Position numbers and translations under genes: made by a program. 64,000 bases of DNA from Vanrija pseudolonga. Taxonomy: Eukaryota > Basidiomycota > Tremellomycetes > Trichosporonales > Trichosporonaceae. The stretch is from positions 2,356,001-2,420,000 of the forward strand of contig NC_085853.1 in the NCBI RefSeq assembly GCF_020906515.1. Direction: 5' to 3'. Below are positions 23,745-34,009 of the stretch, one piece after another. The notes beneath the pieces were generated by a model. It did no database searches and was not told the origin of the DNA. It saw only the letters and a list, made by a program, of their open reading frames with translations. How positions within the stretch are numbered: the stretch's first letter is position 1; every line of letters starts with the position of its first letter.

Positions 23745-24428
23745 TGTTGTTTGTTGTGTTTGTGGCGAGGACGTGAGGGGGCCGGCTGGCTTAAGTACTG
23801 CCTGGCCCGGGGGTGTGCGGCACTCTGCACGTCGGCGTGGACGTCGTACAAGCCCGCACTGATGAAGACGTCACACCCAGCAGCACCACACTGCGCTCTA
23901 CGACCGCGCAGCACCTCGACACCACCGTCACACCGCAGCTCGGCGCCACCACAGCCGCGCCGCTTGGCGTGACGTCAATGACGCCGTGACGCCGTAATGA
24001 CTCCACTGACGACAAGACTCCAACGATGCGACTGCGGCACACTGCTTGGCGATGCGGCGCAGGCAGACCAAGTCAGCGGTCTGGACTTGCATGCTTGCTG
24101 TGGGCGGTGGGTGGGTGGGTGGGCTGGACGACAATCGGGAGGGAGGCGACGTGTAGCCGGCGGGCGGCGGTGGGCAGCACTGGAGCCGGGACGGCCTGCC
24201 ACTGACTACATGTGCGCCGTGCGGGCCAGTGCCGCCGGCTTGAGGTGGAGCAGCCGCGCCCGACCTCACCCACCCACCAGGCAGCCTACGAGCCAAAGGC
24301 CAAGCAACACACACAACAATAATGCATAGTTTACACGAGTCTAGAGTCTGTCTTGGGGGTCTTGGGTCTTGGGGTCGGAGACGAGTCTAGAAGGGGTCGG
24401 GGTCGTCTTGAGGCCGCCGTCGTCGAGC
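23745..24428. other. Intergenic, G-rich tract, no supported gene
   Basis: A run of GGGT units around 24100-24125 could fold as a G-quadruplex. No coding evidence. Confidence 0.5.
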
Positions 24429-24878
24429 CTAGCGGCGGCGCTTCTCGAACGCGGAAGCAAAGAGCGCCTGCACGTCGGCGCGCGGGTCATAAGGCGGCGC
24501 GGGGTCGGCAAGCGCGCGGGTCTGGGGGCTAGCACCGCCGCCGCCGCCGTACGCCGTGGGCGGCGGGGGGGACGCCGAGCGGCCGCCATAAGGCGCAGGC
24601 GGGGGCGCAGCGTTGCCGTACGCCGTCGTCGGAGGCGGCGCGAGGGCCTGCTGCTGCGGTGGTGGGGGCGGGAGAGTCTGGCCCTGCTGGCCGTAGGCCG
24701 GCGCGCCGGTGCCGTACACGCTCTGCTCGGAATACGGGCAGTGCGGGCAGTTGCACGGCGGGTGCGGGGGCGTCTGCTTGCCGTGCTTGGCCTGCGCGGT
24801 CGCCTCCATCGTCTTGGTGATCTTGTTCACGGCGGCGTAGGCCACGCCGGCTTGGATGCCTGTCTTGATGATGCCCAT
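24429..24878 (-). CDS. Proline/glycine-rich protein with CxCxxC motif
   Basis: A single exon of 149 residues. The ATG at 24878 is preferred over an upstream in-frame codon because it begins a conserved-looking amphipathic segment, MGIIKTGIQAGVAYAAVNKI. A cysteine cluster follows (PCNCPHCPYS, about residues 40-50). The middle is low complexity, with Pro runs and repeated TAYG/PYGG units. The C-terminus returns to ordered sequence, DPRADVQALFASAFEKRRR. The N-terminus could be a membrane-associating helix, and Gly2 is available for myristoylation but without a palmitoylation Cys. Its nearest neighbour is another Met-Gly protein. Function unknown. A TATA box lies about 155 bp upstream. Confidence 0.7.
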   Translation of the reverse strand: MGIIKTGIQAGVAYAAVNKITKTMEATAQAKHGKQTPPHPPCNCPHCPYSEQSVYGTGAPAYGQQGQTLPPPPPQQQALAPPPTTAYGNAAPPPAPYGGRSASPPPPTAYGGGGGASPQTRALADPAPPYDPRADVQALFASAFEKRRR

Positions 24879-25687
24879 TGTGTGGTGTGGGGTGGGGGGG
24901 TGTGGGGGGGGTTTGGTCAAGCTGAGGCTGGAGAGGCGAAGATGTCTGTCGCTCGAGAGGTGAGGTGGTGGTGGTGGTGGTGTTGCGTCGCTGCTATTGC
25001 TGCTGTTGCTGTCGACATCCCCCCCGCACCTTTATACCCCTCCCCGCTGCACTCGCTACCCAACAATTCTTATCTCGTCGCGTTAGACACCGACTCGGTT
25101 GTAATCTCGCTTCACACTCCGCCTCGACAAGACGCGCAAAGTGCCACTTTGGCTCGGCTCGCTCGGTTGTCAGCCAGCATTTCGCATCACGTCGCTTCCC
25201 ATCTCGCATCGCTGTTCGTCTCTTCGTCTCTTGCTTTATCCATGACGCGCAGTGTGTCTATGCATAGCTAGCAGCATTGTACTGCTCCCCGCACCGCCGC
25301 ACCGCCGCTGCATGCATATGTAGCGAGGCGTGTCTACATTGCCGATACGGAGAACCTGCCCGCCCCGCCCCAGTGCCCCGCGCCGCGGCGCGCGTGAAAC
25401 GGGCAAGGCAACAAGCAAGCAAGGGTTGGCTGCTGAAACCATGATCGACACGGACAAAGCAATCGATACCAGCGTTCCAGCGGCAGCAGCGGCGCGGCGG
25501 ACGTACCCGTCGGTTGAGGCCGCGGAGCTGTGCCGCGGGCAGTGGCGTCGGCAGAGGCGGCGTTCGCGGCGGAAGGTGCTGGCGCCGCGCGCGCTGGGTT
25601 CGTTGGCGCTGACGCATCGCCGCCGGCGAATGATAACAACAACGCACACTCTCAACCCGACTTTCGTCTCACCCACTCTCACACACG
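24879..25687. other. Divergent intergenic region
   Basis: Contains the TATA box noted separately, a GGT tract at 24963-24984 and a TGCATGCA element at 25309. From about 25395 onward the sequence belongs to the first unit of the MVWVQ duplication. Confidence 0.5.
25031..25037 (-). promoter_or_regulatory. TATA box of the Pro/Gly-rich gene
   Basis: GTATAAA on the minus strand, about 155 bp before the ATG at 24878. Confidence 0.5.
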
Positions 25688-26525
25688 ATGGTCTGGGTCC
25701 AGCACCACAACGAGTTGTGCCCTCCCAATCATACATCCAACAGGCCGGTGCTGCTCGCGCCCCCGCTCCCACCGCGCCAGCAGCAGCACCATACAGAGTA
25801 CTATGCCGACGGGACGCCGGTCGTCGACTGCCCGGACCCATGGTACCAGATGGCGCCGGCGCCGGCCGTGCCCCTGCCCGTCGTGCCAGCGAGCACCACG
25901 CCGCCGATGTACGCGCAGCCGTCGGCGTCGGGCTGCAATTCTTGGCGCGAGGACGCGGCGCTCGACGCCTTCGGGCTGGGCTTTGGCATGTGGATGAGTC
26001 CCGGTCTGTCGCCGGCGCCGTGCAGCAAGGCGTCGAGTAACTCGACACCGGGGCTCTCGCCGCCTGGCATGGCGTCTTCGGCGCCGACAAGCGCCAGTCT
26101 GCAGACTACACCGTCGTCCTCGCCGCTGCACCTGGCGCCGAATGGCGCGGCCTACGCCCCCGCGCCGGCGCTCCTCCCCATCCCTTCGCGGCTGCCGCCC
26201 GTCCCCCGTCTCGGGCGACCACCGCTGCACCGCGCGGCGCCGTCGGCCGCTGTGCCTACTCCTCCCCCGCCACCACCGCCGCAACAGCCAGCCTGGATGG
26301 CGTCCTACGCGCCCGCAACGTCCCCACAGCTGCCGTACTCGGCGTACCCGTCCTCGCACAACAACCCCATCAACCGCCCCTAAGCATCGCCTCCTGTGTA
26401 TACCTACAACACCCACTCACCCCCTGTGTAGCCAAGAAATGTATCGCTAGTCTCCCCACGTCCATGGCACGACACGAGCAACACGTCAGCGGGTATGTTG
26501 ATGCGCAGATCCATTCCGCGCCGCC
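25395..26525. repeat. Tandem duplication, unit 1
   Basis: Unit 1 of a direct segmental duplication. Shared landmarks with unit 2 are the upstream CTGAAACCATGATCGACAC, the start-codon context, the whole gene, and a downstream GTCAGCGGG followed by GCAGATCCATTCCG. Spacing between landmarks differs by up to about 400 bp, so indels have accumulated. Confidence 0.7.
25688..26383 (+). CDS. MVWVQ proline-rich protein, copy A
   Basis: A single exon of 231 residues. It shares with copy B a fixed start (MVWVQ-HH), a CPDPWYQMAPAPA segment, a central block AALDAFGLGFGMWMSPGLSP followed by APCSKAS, a run LPIP-LPPVPRLG, and a C-terminal W-x-x-SPQLP-AY-SH block; between these the sequence is Pro/Ser/Ala rich and diverged. 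That pattern points to short linear motifs held in a disordered chain. There is no signal peptide, membrane span or PPxY motif. No family is recognised. The sequence just before the ATG (CTCACACACGATGGTCTGGG) is nearly identical in copy B. Confidence 0.75.
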   Translation: MVWVQHHNELCPPNHTSNRPVLLAPPLPPRQQQHHTEYYADGTPVVDCPDPWYQMAPAPAVPLPVVPASTTPPMYAQPSASGCNSWREDAALDAFGLGFGMWMSPGLSPAPCSKASSNSTPGLSPPGMASSAPTSASLQTTPSSSPLHLAPNGAAYAPAPALLPIPSRLPPVPRLGRPPLHRAAPSAAVPTPPPPPPPQQPAWMASYAPATSPQLPYSAYPSSHNNPINRP

Positions 26526-27849
26526 ATGTGCGCGACACCGCTGGGCTGGAATCGATCGGGCGGGCCGGTGACACGACGACACGACGGCGGCATGCCGCAG
26601 AATGCCCGTTGTCGAGGTCGTGTCGAGCGGTAGCCGGCCCGCCGGCGTTGGGTCACTGGGCAGCGGCACCCCTCAGTACCCATATCCTCGGCGTCGTCGC
26701 ACGACCTTCACCGCTCGTCACTCACACGGCCGTATCGTGCCCACATGCCTCGCCCAGGTGCTGCGGATCACACATCTCCTATCGATACCCTCGGCTGTCT
26801 ACTCACGACTGGCCTCAGACACTCACCCCCGACACTCGCGCCCCCCCCCCCCCCCCGCGATGATCGCCGCACAGCCCTCATACGACAGGGATATCGACCT
26901 CAATCCCCAGTGCTTGACAATGGAGGTGCTGCGCATGCCGGCGCTAGTTGTCTCATCGGTGCGGTTGTTTTCGGGTATCCCCATGGCTCAACGTCGTGCG
27001 CGGCTGGTGACCGGCGAGCACATCATTCCCTGATCGACCCGACACGATGTCGAGCTCCAAGCTCGAGGGTACTTGACGTAGTCGCGTGGGGTGTTGTCTG
27101 CGGCCGTGGTACCTCCGCCACTTGGACTGTGGTCTCGTTCGACTCACAATCTATCTATATCCATGGATCCTATCCAAACCCCGTTCCGGCGCTTCCTGCA
27201 CTCGCAGCATAACCATGATGACAGATGCCCTCGGCCAGCAGCAGCAGCATTGCCCCCCCCCCCCCCCCCATGGCTGTGAAACGTACATTCCTGCGGGCAA
27301 GTGGCAAGGTGACCAAAAAGCTAAAAGTAAAAGCAAGACAAGGGTCGCTGAAACAATGATCGACACGTGCCGCCACATGCATGCCGCTGCTGCTACGGCC
27401 GTTTGTCAATCGCGTCGCAGTCTGATTGTCACTCAACCCCCATGTCACCACAATCAAACGATTACCAACGCGTGGCAGTGTGTGGCAATCACCCAGCCAG
27501 CAAGTCTACTAACGGCCGTGAGGGCGGCGTCACTCGTCGGCAAGGCTTTGGACCAAGCACAAGGCCGACGGACACCGACGCTAAACATCCCCCGGGCCGG
27601 CGACGTCCGCACGCTACCGTGTGCTGCGGCGCATCATGCTGACGCTGGCGGGCGGCGGTGGTGCCCGACGCGGCGTACGTGCTGCTGTATTCTGACATGA
27701 CGCATGGCGCATCGCGCACCGCACAGCACCGCACCGCACTATGCGCAACGACCAGGCATGCCGACGCGATAAGAGACAAAAATAAAATAAAACACAACAA
27801 GGCCGCCACGGCCGTGAGCTCACCTTCTTCTCTCCCACTCACACACACG
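26384..27849. other. Intergenic between the MVWVQ copies, with C tracts
   Basis: Includes the 3' flank of copy A and the 5' flank of copy B. C homopolymers of 16 and 17 bp lie at 26841-26856 and 27253-27269. No other gene is supported. Confidence 0.5.
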
Positions 27850-28835
27850 ATGGTCTGGGTCCAGCAGCACCACGACAACGGCGCCGACCACTACGCCCCG
27901 TATCTGAACGATGGCGGCGGAGTCGTCGTCACGCCACCGCCACCGAGCCGCTACGTGCAGGGGCGGGCAGTGAGCGTCGCCGAGTGTCACGACCCGTGGC
28001 TCGAGATGGCGCCGGCGCCGGCCACAGCGGCAACGGCGCCAGTGGCGACGGCGCCAGTGGCGACGGCGGGGACGGCACCACACACCCTCGCGCCGAGCAC
28101 GCTCCCGCCCTGCTCCGAGTGGCTCGAGGCAGCCGCGCTCGACGCCTTCGGCCTCGGCATCGGCCTGTGGACCAGCCCCGCGCTCTCGCCCGCGCCGTGC
28201 TCCAAGGCGTCGGCGGCGGCAGCGGCGGCGGCAGCAGCGGCTGATGCCGCGGCCCCTGTCCAGCCGCTGCCCCCCGCCACCGCCCCCGTCATGACACCGA
28301 GGTACCCCTCGCCCCCCGTGCCACCGGTGAGCACGAGCACGAGCAGCCGTGCCACGCAGTCGGCGTCGCCACAGCCACCTGCGGCAGGATACATGGCCCC
28401 GTCGGTGCTGCCCATCCCCGCCAAGCTCCCCCCTGTGCCCCGTCTCGGGCAGCTACCCCAACCTCCCGCGCCCCCGCCCCCGCCTCCGCCCGTGAGGCCG
28501 ATGGGCCCCCCGCCTCTGCCGCATCCGCCCACACACCAGTTCAGCACCCACCCCAGGTGGATGACGGCCCATACCCCGTCCCACTCGCCGCAACTGCCGT
28601 TTGTGGCCTACAGCAACTCACACCTTCGCAAATGAATGACCGACCTGAACGTAGCAACCGCCCCCATGTATCCCTAACAAAGTGTGTAGCCCTGGAATGT
28701 ACAAAGAAGTCTCTCGTACATGTACCGAGCGGGCCGACCTGGCTGCGGGGCGACGCAGCGCAACGCAACGCAGCACAACACAAACGCAACGCGTCAGCGG
28801 GCAATGCTGATACGCAGATCCATTCCGTGTGAGCA
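27300..28835. repeat. Tandem duplication, unit 2
   Basis: Second unit, holding copy B with the same 5' and 3' landmarks as unit 1. The unit is longer mainly because the gene gained Ala/Pro repeats and the flanks expanded. Confidence 0.7.
27850..28635 (+). CDS. MVWVQ proline-rich protein, copy B
   Basis: A single exon of 261 residues, paralogous to copy A. Conserved blocks are MVWVQQHH, DPWLEMAPAPA, EAAALDAFGLGIGLWTSPAL with SPAPCSKAS, LPIPAKLPPVPRLG, and SPQLPFVAYSNSH. It differs by an internal ATAPVATAPVA repeat, a run of nine alanines, and a longer Pro-rich region (PPAPPPPPPPVRPMGPP). The duplicated Trp and aromatic-bearing blocks are under visible constraint while the rest drifts, which argues that both copies are real genes. 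Cellular role unknown; a Pro-rich scaffold or SH3-type ligand is possible from composition alone. Confidence 0.75.
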   Translation: MVWVQQHHDNGADHYAPYLNDGGGVVVTPPPPSRYVQGRAVSVAECHDPWLEMAPAPATAATAPVATAPVATAGTAPHTLAPSTLPPCSEWLEAAALDAFGLGIGLWTSPALSPAPCSKASAAAAAAAAAADAAAPVQPLPPATAPVMTPRYPSPPVPPVSTSTSSRATQSASPQPPAAGYMAPSVLPIPAKLPPVPRLGQLPQPPAPPPPPPPVRPMGPPPLPHPPTHQFSTHPRWMTAHTPSHSPQLPFVAYSNSHLRK

Positions 28836-29609
28836 TGTGCTGCTGCGCTTGGCACTGGAACGATCGAAAGCGAGGCGAGCCGAGCCGCGGGGACTGTTGT
28901 CCAGTGGTCAACGGTTGTACAGGACTTGCCCCGAATGCCCTTGCCCGTGTCGGCGAGCCAACACAATGGGGGTAAGGGTGGTTGGTGCCCAACGGAACGA
29001 GCGCCGTGGCATGGTGACGGACGGCGATGATGGACGCCGCAGTCGTGCAGCCTCCTCCGCCTCCTCCATCGTCGGCCGGCGGCACCGCTCGGCACCCACA
29101 CAGCGTCCGCGAGCCTCCCTGACAATCACTCACGTAAAATACTGAGGCGCGGAGGGCTCGTGGCGGCGTGCACAGCGCGCCACTGCGCATCGACACTGCC
29201 ATCCTCGGCTGATACGGTACCAGGCCGCTGCCAGCCAGCAAGCGGACGGACACCTTGGCGCGGCCTCTTACGTGCAGCAAGAAGACGGCCGATTTCCCCG
29301 CAGCTGACACACCACTGGGATATCCAGGTCGAGTCTCACTGCTGACACGAGGCGAGGCTGCGCATGCCGCGCGCTAGTGCGATTATCGGCGCCGACTGGT
29401 CGTCGGACCTCCCGACGCGGGCTGGGGCACCTGCTGCTGTTGCATACCGACCTCTTCTGTACATTCATTGCGCACGCACTCAATTGGGTTGCCTCAAGTC
29501 GATCCATCGGCACGACAGGATGGGTACTTAAGGCGGTCGGTCGTGCCGGGTGTCGCGGGGCATCTCATCCAGCTTACTGCTCCTGTTCAGCTCACCCACA
29601 CCACCCACC
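28636..29609. other. Intergenic, no supported gene
   Basis: The first 200 bp are the diverged 3' flank of the duplication unit. The remainder is upstream of the NmrA-like gene; nothing else recognised. Confidence 0.5.
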
Positions 29610-30740
29610 ATGGCCCCAAAGAAGATTGTAGTGTTCGGCATCACCGGCGTGCAAGGCGGCAGCGTCGCGCGCTACCTCCTCGATGACGGTCCCGAGAAGT
29701 TTGAAGTGTGGGGCGTGACGCGCAGCAAGACGAGCGCCAAGGCCAAGGGTGAGTGGCAGCTTCGCGATGCTCCAGGCTAACGACGACTAGCCCTCGAGCA
29801 GCAGGGCATCAAGCTCATCGAGGGCGACCTCGACAAGCCCGAGAGCTACGAGGCGGGCCTCGCCGGTGCCGACAACGTGTGGGTCAACGCGGATTGTAAG
29901 TTTGCCCCACAGCTGTCCTGCTCACACCAGTCTGGCTCTACTACGACGGCCACAACGCCGACGTTGCCGGCGCGCGCGAGGTCGCGCAGAACAAGGGCGT
30001 CATCGACGCTGCCCGTCGCCAGAAGGTGCCGCACATCACCTTCTCCGCGCTGGCCAACTTTGGCGACAAGTTCCCCGTGCCGCACTGCGACTCGAAGGTG
30101 AAGAGTGAGTGGGGTCGCCACAGTGATGGGATGTACGTGCTCACTCCCCCGCGCAGTCGTCGAGTACCTCAAGGACATTGGCCAGAACCACGCCCTCGTC
30201 TACCCCGCCTGGTACTTCACCAACGTGCTCATCTTCCCGCGCCGCCGCGAGGGCGACAAGTGGATCGTGCAGTGGCCGTTCCCAGACGACAAGAAGATGA
30301 CGGGTTTCGCGCCCGAGCAGGTTGGCGCGTTTGCGCGCCTCGTGTTCCGGGACCCCGAGGCGTGGAACGGTGCGTCGGTAGCGGGCGGGGCGGCGCGTCA
30401 GCGCCGGCCACGGTGTGCGGGGGCTGACTTGGCTGACATCTTCTCCCCAGGCAAGGAGATCCACTGCGTGTGCGACATTGGCTCGCCGCTCGAGCAGGCC
30501 GCCGCCATCTTCGAGCACCTCGGCGTCACGGTCGAAGTCGAGCACCTCACCCGCGAGCGCTTCTTCTCGCCCGAGTTCAAGGCGACGCTCCCGGACGAGC
30601 TGTTCATCAACTACAAGGCGATCCTGGACGGCATCGAGGACCCCGAGACGGACACGGCGCATGCGCTGTACCCGGGCGCATGGTACTTCAAGGACTGGGT
30701 CGCCAACACGCCGGCGCTGGCTACGACGTTTACCAAGTAG
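29610..30740 (+). CDS. NmrA-like NAD(P)-binding protein
   Basis: Exons 29610-29748, 29791-29895, 29931-30104, 30157-30369 and 30451-30740 encode 306 residues. The Rossmann motif is VFGITGVQGGSVARYLL (Gly10, Gly13, Gly16), followed by WGVTRS and EGDLDKPESY, all standard for the NmrA/HSCARG atypical SDR group. The catalytic Tyr-Lys pair of classical SDRs is not evident, as is usual there. Known members either sense the NADP/NADPH ratio and bind transcription factors, as NmrA does with GATA factors in nitrogen control, or act as oxidoreductases. Which applies here cannot be told. All four introns are short with GTGAGT, GTAAGT or GTGCGT donors and sit in phase 1. Confidence 0.9.
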
Positions 30741-31780
30741 GCTGGTGGTAGCGTATGAATCAGTGATGTGCTGCTGCGTGTGGGTTGCCCCGCATCATAG
30801 CCCGCTGGAGTCGCGTGGGGCAGCATGGGGCAGCCAGCGCCCTCCCTCCCGGAGACGGCTGCGCTCGCCTCGGGCTGCAGGGACGTGTGGCGAAGGGCCG
30901 GCGGCCAGCCAACGTCGTTGACGTAGGCTCGGCGGGCTGGAGACTAACAGCCGTGCCGCCGCGGGGCAGCGTCCACGAGGAGCGGGGCGATGACACGGCG
31001 GGTGTGACGAGGATAGACATGCAGTATATATATACGACGGTGGCAGGCACACGACAGCGCCCCCACCATCTCACCACGGCAGGCCATGGGCGTGAGTGGC
31101 GACGGCGACGCGACAGCACACGCGACGAAGCTGACCGCCAGCCGCAGTGCGCAAGCTCTAAACTCCACCTGGCTAGCGACGACGAAGCGGACCCCCTCCC
31201 CAGCCCGTGGGGCCGGGTCGCCTTTCCCCAGCCCAAGCACAACGGCCACGCGGGAGTCATGGCCAGCACCACGAATGGGAATGGGGAGGGATCGGTGGTG
31301 GCTGCTGCGCCGCCTCCGGCTGGCAAGGCCGTGGGGCACACTATGGGAGCTGGATGGGCTACGACGCGACAGTGAGAGGAAGGCGGAGTGGTATGAGGCT
31401 CAGAGAGGCAGAGTGTCTGTACATCTATCCATTGGATCGAGCATCGTTGCAGTTGGCACTGGTGTGGGTCGCGCGATATGAGCTGGAGGCATGGAGGTGC
31501 AAGTCGGCCAGGTCCGACGGCTGCGACCGGCCCGGGCGGGCGGCTCGTCGGCATCCCATCACGTCACTGTGGGCCATTGCCACTTATCATGAGGTGGGAC
31601 GTTGTCCGCGCGCGCGCGCAGTAGCAGCAGCATGGCGCACGCAGCACGCGCAGCTGGATGACTGAATGAGCACGCCACGGGAACGAGCTGCGGTGGGTGT
31701 ATAGATAGCTCGTGGATGCGCCGTCGTCGACGACAGCACGAATCCCCCTCCCCTCCCTCCCCTTCCACCCCACCCGCGCC
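30741..31780. other. Intergenic, no supported gene
   Basis: Promoter region of the aldo-keto reductase and 3' flank of the NmrA-like gene. A TATATATA-like stretch at 31024-31031 has no assigned gene. Confidence 0.5.
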
Positions 31781-33083
31781 ATGGCAACCATCCCCCCACC
31801 GACAAAGCTAGGCCGGTACCGCGTGCTGTCGCCGCGCGCGGGGCTGCGCGTGTCCCCGATCCAGCTGGGTGCAATGTCGCTCGGGTCGCACTCGGACCAG
31901 CTGGGCAAAGTGTCGAAAGAGCAGGCGTTTGCGCTCCTCGACGCGTACTACGCCGCGGGGGGCAACTACATCGACACGGCGAACAGCTACCAGGGGGGCG
32001 AGAGCGAGGCGATCATTGGCGAGTGGGTGACCGCGAGAGGTAACCGCGACGACCTGGTCATCGCGACCAAGTTTACGAGCAACTATAAGAACGGCAACAA
32101 GGACCATCCGATCCAGGTTAATCGCGCGGGCAACAGCCTCAAGAGTATCGTGCTCAGCTTGGAGAACTCGCTCAAGCGGCTCCAGACGAGCTATGTGGAC
32201 GTGCTGTGTGGGTTGTGTCTTGAGCTAGGAGCAGCGAGCTGACTCGCACCCCAGACCTCCACTGGTGGGACTGGACCACGCCGATCGAGGAGGTCGTGCA
32301 GGGGCTCAATAACCTCGTCAAGGCGGGCAAGGGTGAGTCGATCGCTGGTAGCAATGCTGACCCCAGTCCTCTACCTCGGCATCTCGGACACGCCGGCGTG
32401 GGTGGTCGCCAAGGCGAACCAGTACGCGCGCGACCACGGCCTGGCGCAGTTCGTGATCTACCAGGGCAAGTGGAGCGTGCTCTCGCGCGACCTCGAGCGC
32501 GACCTGCTCCCCTTGGCGATCCACGACGGGCTGGCCATTGCCGCGTGGGGCGCGGTGGGACAGGGCAGGTTCCAGCGCAAGGCCGACCGCGGGGCGAGCA
32601 AGGACGGGCGCAGCGCGCTCCCGCTCACGGACAAGGAGGTCGCGGCGAGCGACGCGCTCGAGGCCGTGGCCGACGAGCTGGGCGTGGCCAGCGTCACGGC
32701 TGTCGCGCTGGCGTACATCTTCGCCAAGTACCCCTACGTGTACCCCATTGTCGGGGGGCGTAAGGTCGAGCAGCTGCACGAGAACATTGGCGCGCTGGAC
32801 ATCAAGTTGAGCCAGAAGCAAGTGCGCTTTTTGGACGGCGCGCTGCCGTTCGACTATGGCGAGCCGACTGCCTCGGTAAGTCGCCAGTGGAGGGGGAAGC
32901 TGACACCGCGCGCAGTTCGGCCTCGACCCCCACTTCCTCGGGTTCCAGCAGCACTTTGCCGTCGAGTCCGCCGGGATCGTCGACTACGTGCCCCTCCGGC
33001 AGCCGGTCGACGTCGGGCATCTGCGCGAGAGCGACAAGGAGGCCAAGAAGGCGTACTTTGAGGGCAAGGACCGGCCGTGGTAG
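31781..33083 (+). CDS. Aldo-keto reductase, aryl-alcohol dehydrogenase type
   Basis: Exons 31781-32207, 32255-32332, 32367-32875 and 32916-33083 encode 393 residues. The AKR catalytic tetrad is complete: Asp65 and Tyr70 (YIDTANSYQ), Lys97 (VIATKF) and His145 (LHWWDWT). LGAMSLGS near the N-terminus and the C-terminal IVGGRKVEQLHENIGAL cofactor segment are typical of the fungal AAD/NorA-like branch (AKR9). The predicted reaction is NADPH-dependent reduction of aromatic or other aldehydes to alcohols; physiological substrate unknown. Introns of 34-47 nt cut the frame at positions that restore Y-L-H-W and A-S-F-G. It is one of the single-copy genes set inside the KLE array. Confidence 0.92.
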
Positions 33084-33128
33084 TCGACTGTGGCATCGGG
33101 CGGGTCCGGCCGGCCCGCGTCGAGTCAC

Positions 33129-33370
33129 GATCGCTCGGAGTGCGTGGTGGAGGAGGACCACCACCTCCGCCAGGTGACGAGGATAAGGAGGCGGTTGTAG
33201 TTCTGCAGATCAACCTGCTCGAGATCAACAGATCGCTCGGAGTGGGTGTGTGGAGGTGGACTGATTACCTCCACTCGAGTGACGCGGATAAGGCAGGTGG
33301 TTGTAGCTGCGGATGAAGCTGAGCCGAGTCAAGGTCATGATCGCTCGGGGGGTGGTGGAGGAGACCCCTC
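33129..33370. repeat. Three degenerate ~105-bp repeats with hairpins
   Basis: GATCGCTCGG recurs at 33129, 33231 and 33339 (spacing 102 and 108 bp). After each copy comes a GTGGAGG-type arm and a complementary CCTCCAC-type arm. Units 1 and 2 also share a GATAAGG / GGTTGTAG stretch. It begins just after the reductase stop codon. Confidence 0.6.
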
Positions 33371-33836
33371 CACACGGTTGACGATGTGATGTATGTTTGT
33401 GGACAGCGCCGAGCCCCCGAGGGATGAGGCTTCGGCACCGGCCTCGCACGCCGAGCGAGCGAGCCTCGGCGCCGCCTCCGAGCTGCGTGCACCATATGCA
33501 ACGAGCGAGCATGATCCGAATGGACGGACGGGACGGCATGATTGTGCAGCCAGGACGTGTGCCTCGCTTGGCCGTCCGTCCGCGTGGATGCATCAGCAAA
33601 ACCTTCCGAGGCCGACATCGACGAGCTATGACGAGGGCATCAGTGGGGGTTAGTGGCAATTTGAACCTTGATATCCTCGGTACGCGGCCGATATTACAGC
33701 GAGGCGGGACACGTGCCTGCTCCACATGTTTGCTGCTACTCGCTCCACAACCACCTCGTTTGAAACCTTCCGAGATGCTTGACGACGATGCGAGGTCCGT
33801 CGCTGTTTTTCTTGGCGACGTGTTGGCGTCGGTGGG

Positions 33837-33844
33837 TATATAAG
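33837..33844 (+). promoter_or_regulatory. TATA box of KLE-7
   Basis: TATATAAG, 173 bp before the ATG, the same distance as in KLE-12. Confidence 0.6.
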
Positions 33845-34009
33845 ACGACGAGGGGGAGATGCAAAGGCCCCCATCCACAACGCAAAGCACTCTGCGCATC
33901 ACGGCGCCACAGCAAACAGCAAGCACATCACACATCCGCGCCACCACCAAAAGGCAAAGCCACCGCCACCACCACCACCACCACCACCCAGCCACCGGCT
34001 CCACACACA

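Larger units (their letters stand above)
33084..34009. other. Intergenic with repeat and KLE-7 promoter
   Basis: Left third is the hairpin repeat; the rest leads into KLE-7, with a TATA box at 33837 and a CCA-rich leader just before the ATG. Confidence 0.5.

Noticed and set aside
24100-24125. GGGT run as a functional G-quadruplex
   Set aside because: The sequence could fold that way, but there is no gene-proximal context or conservation to support a role.
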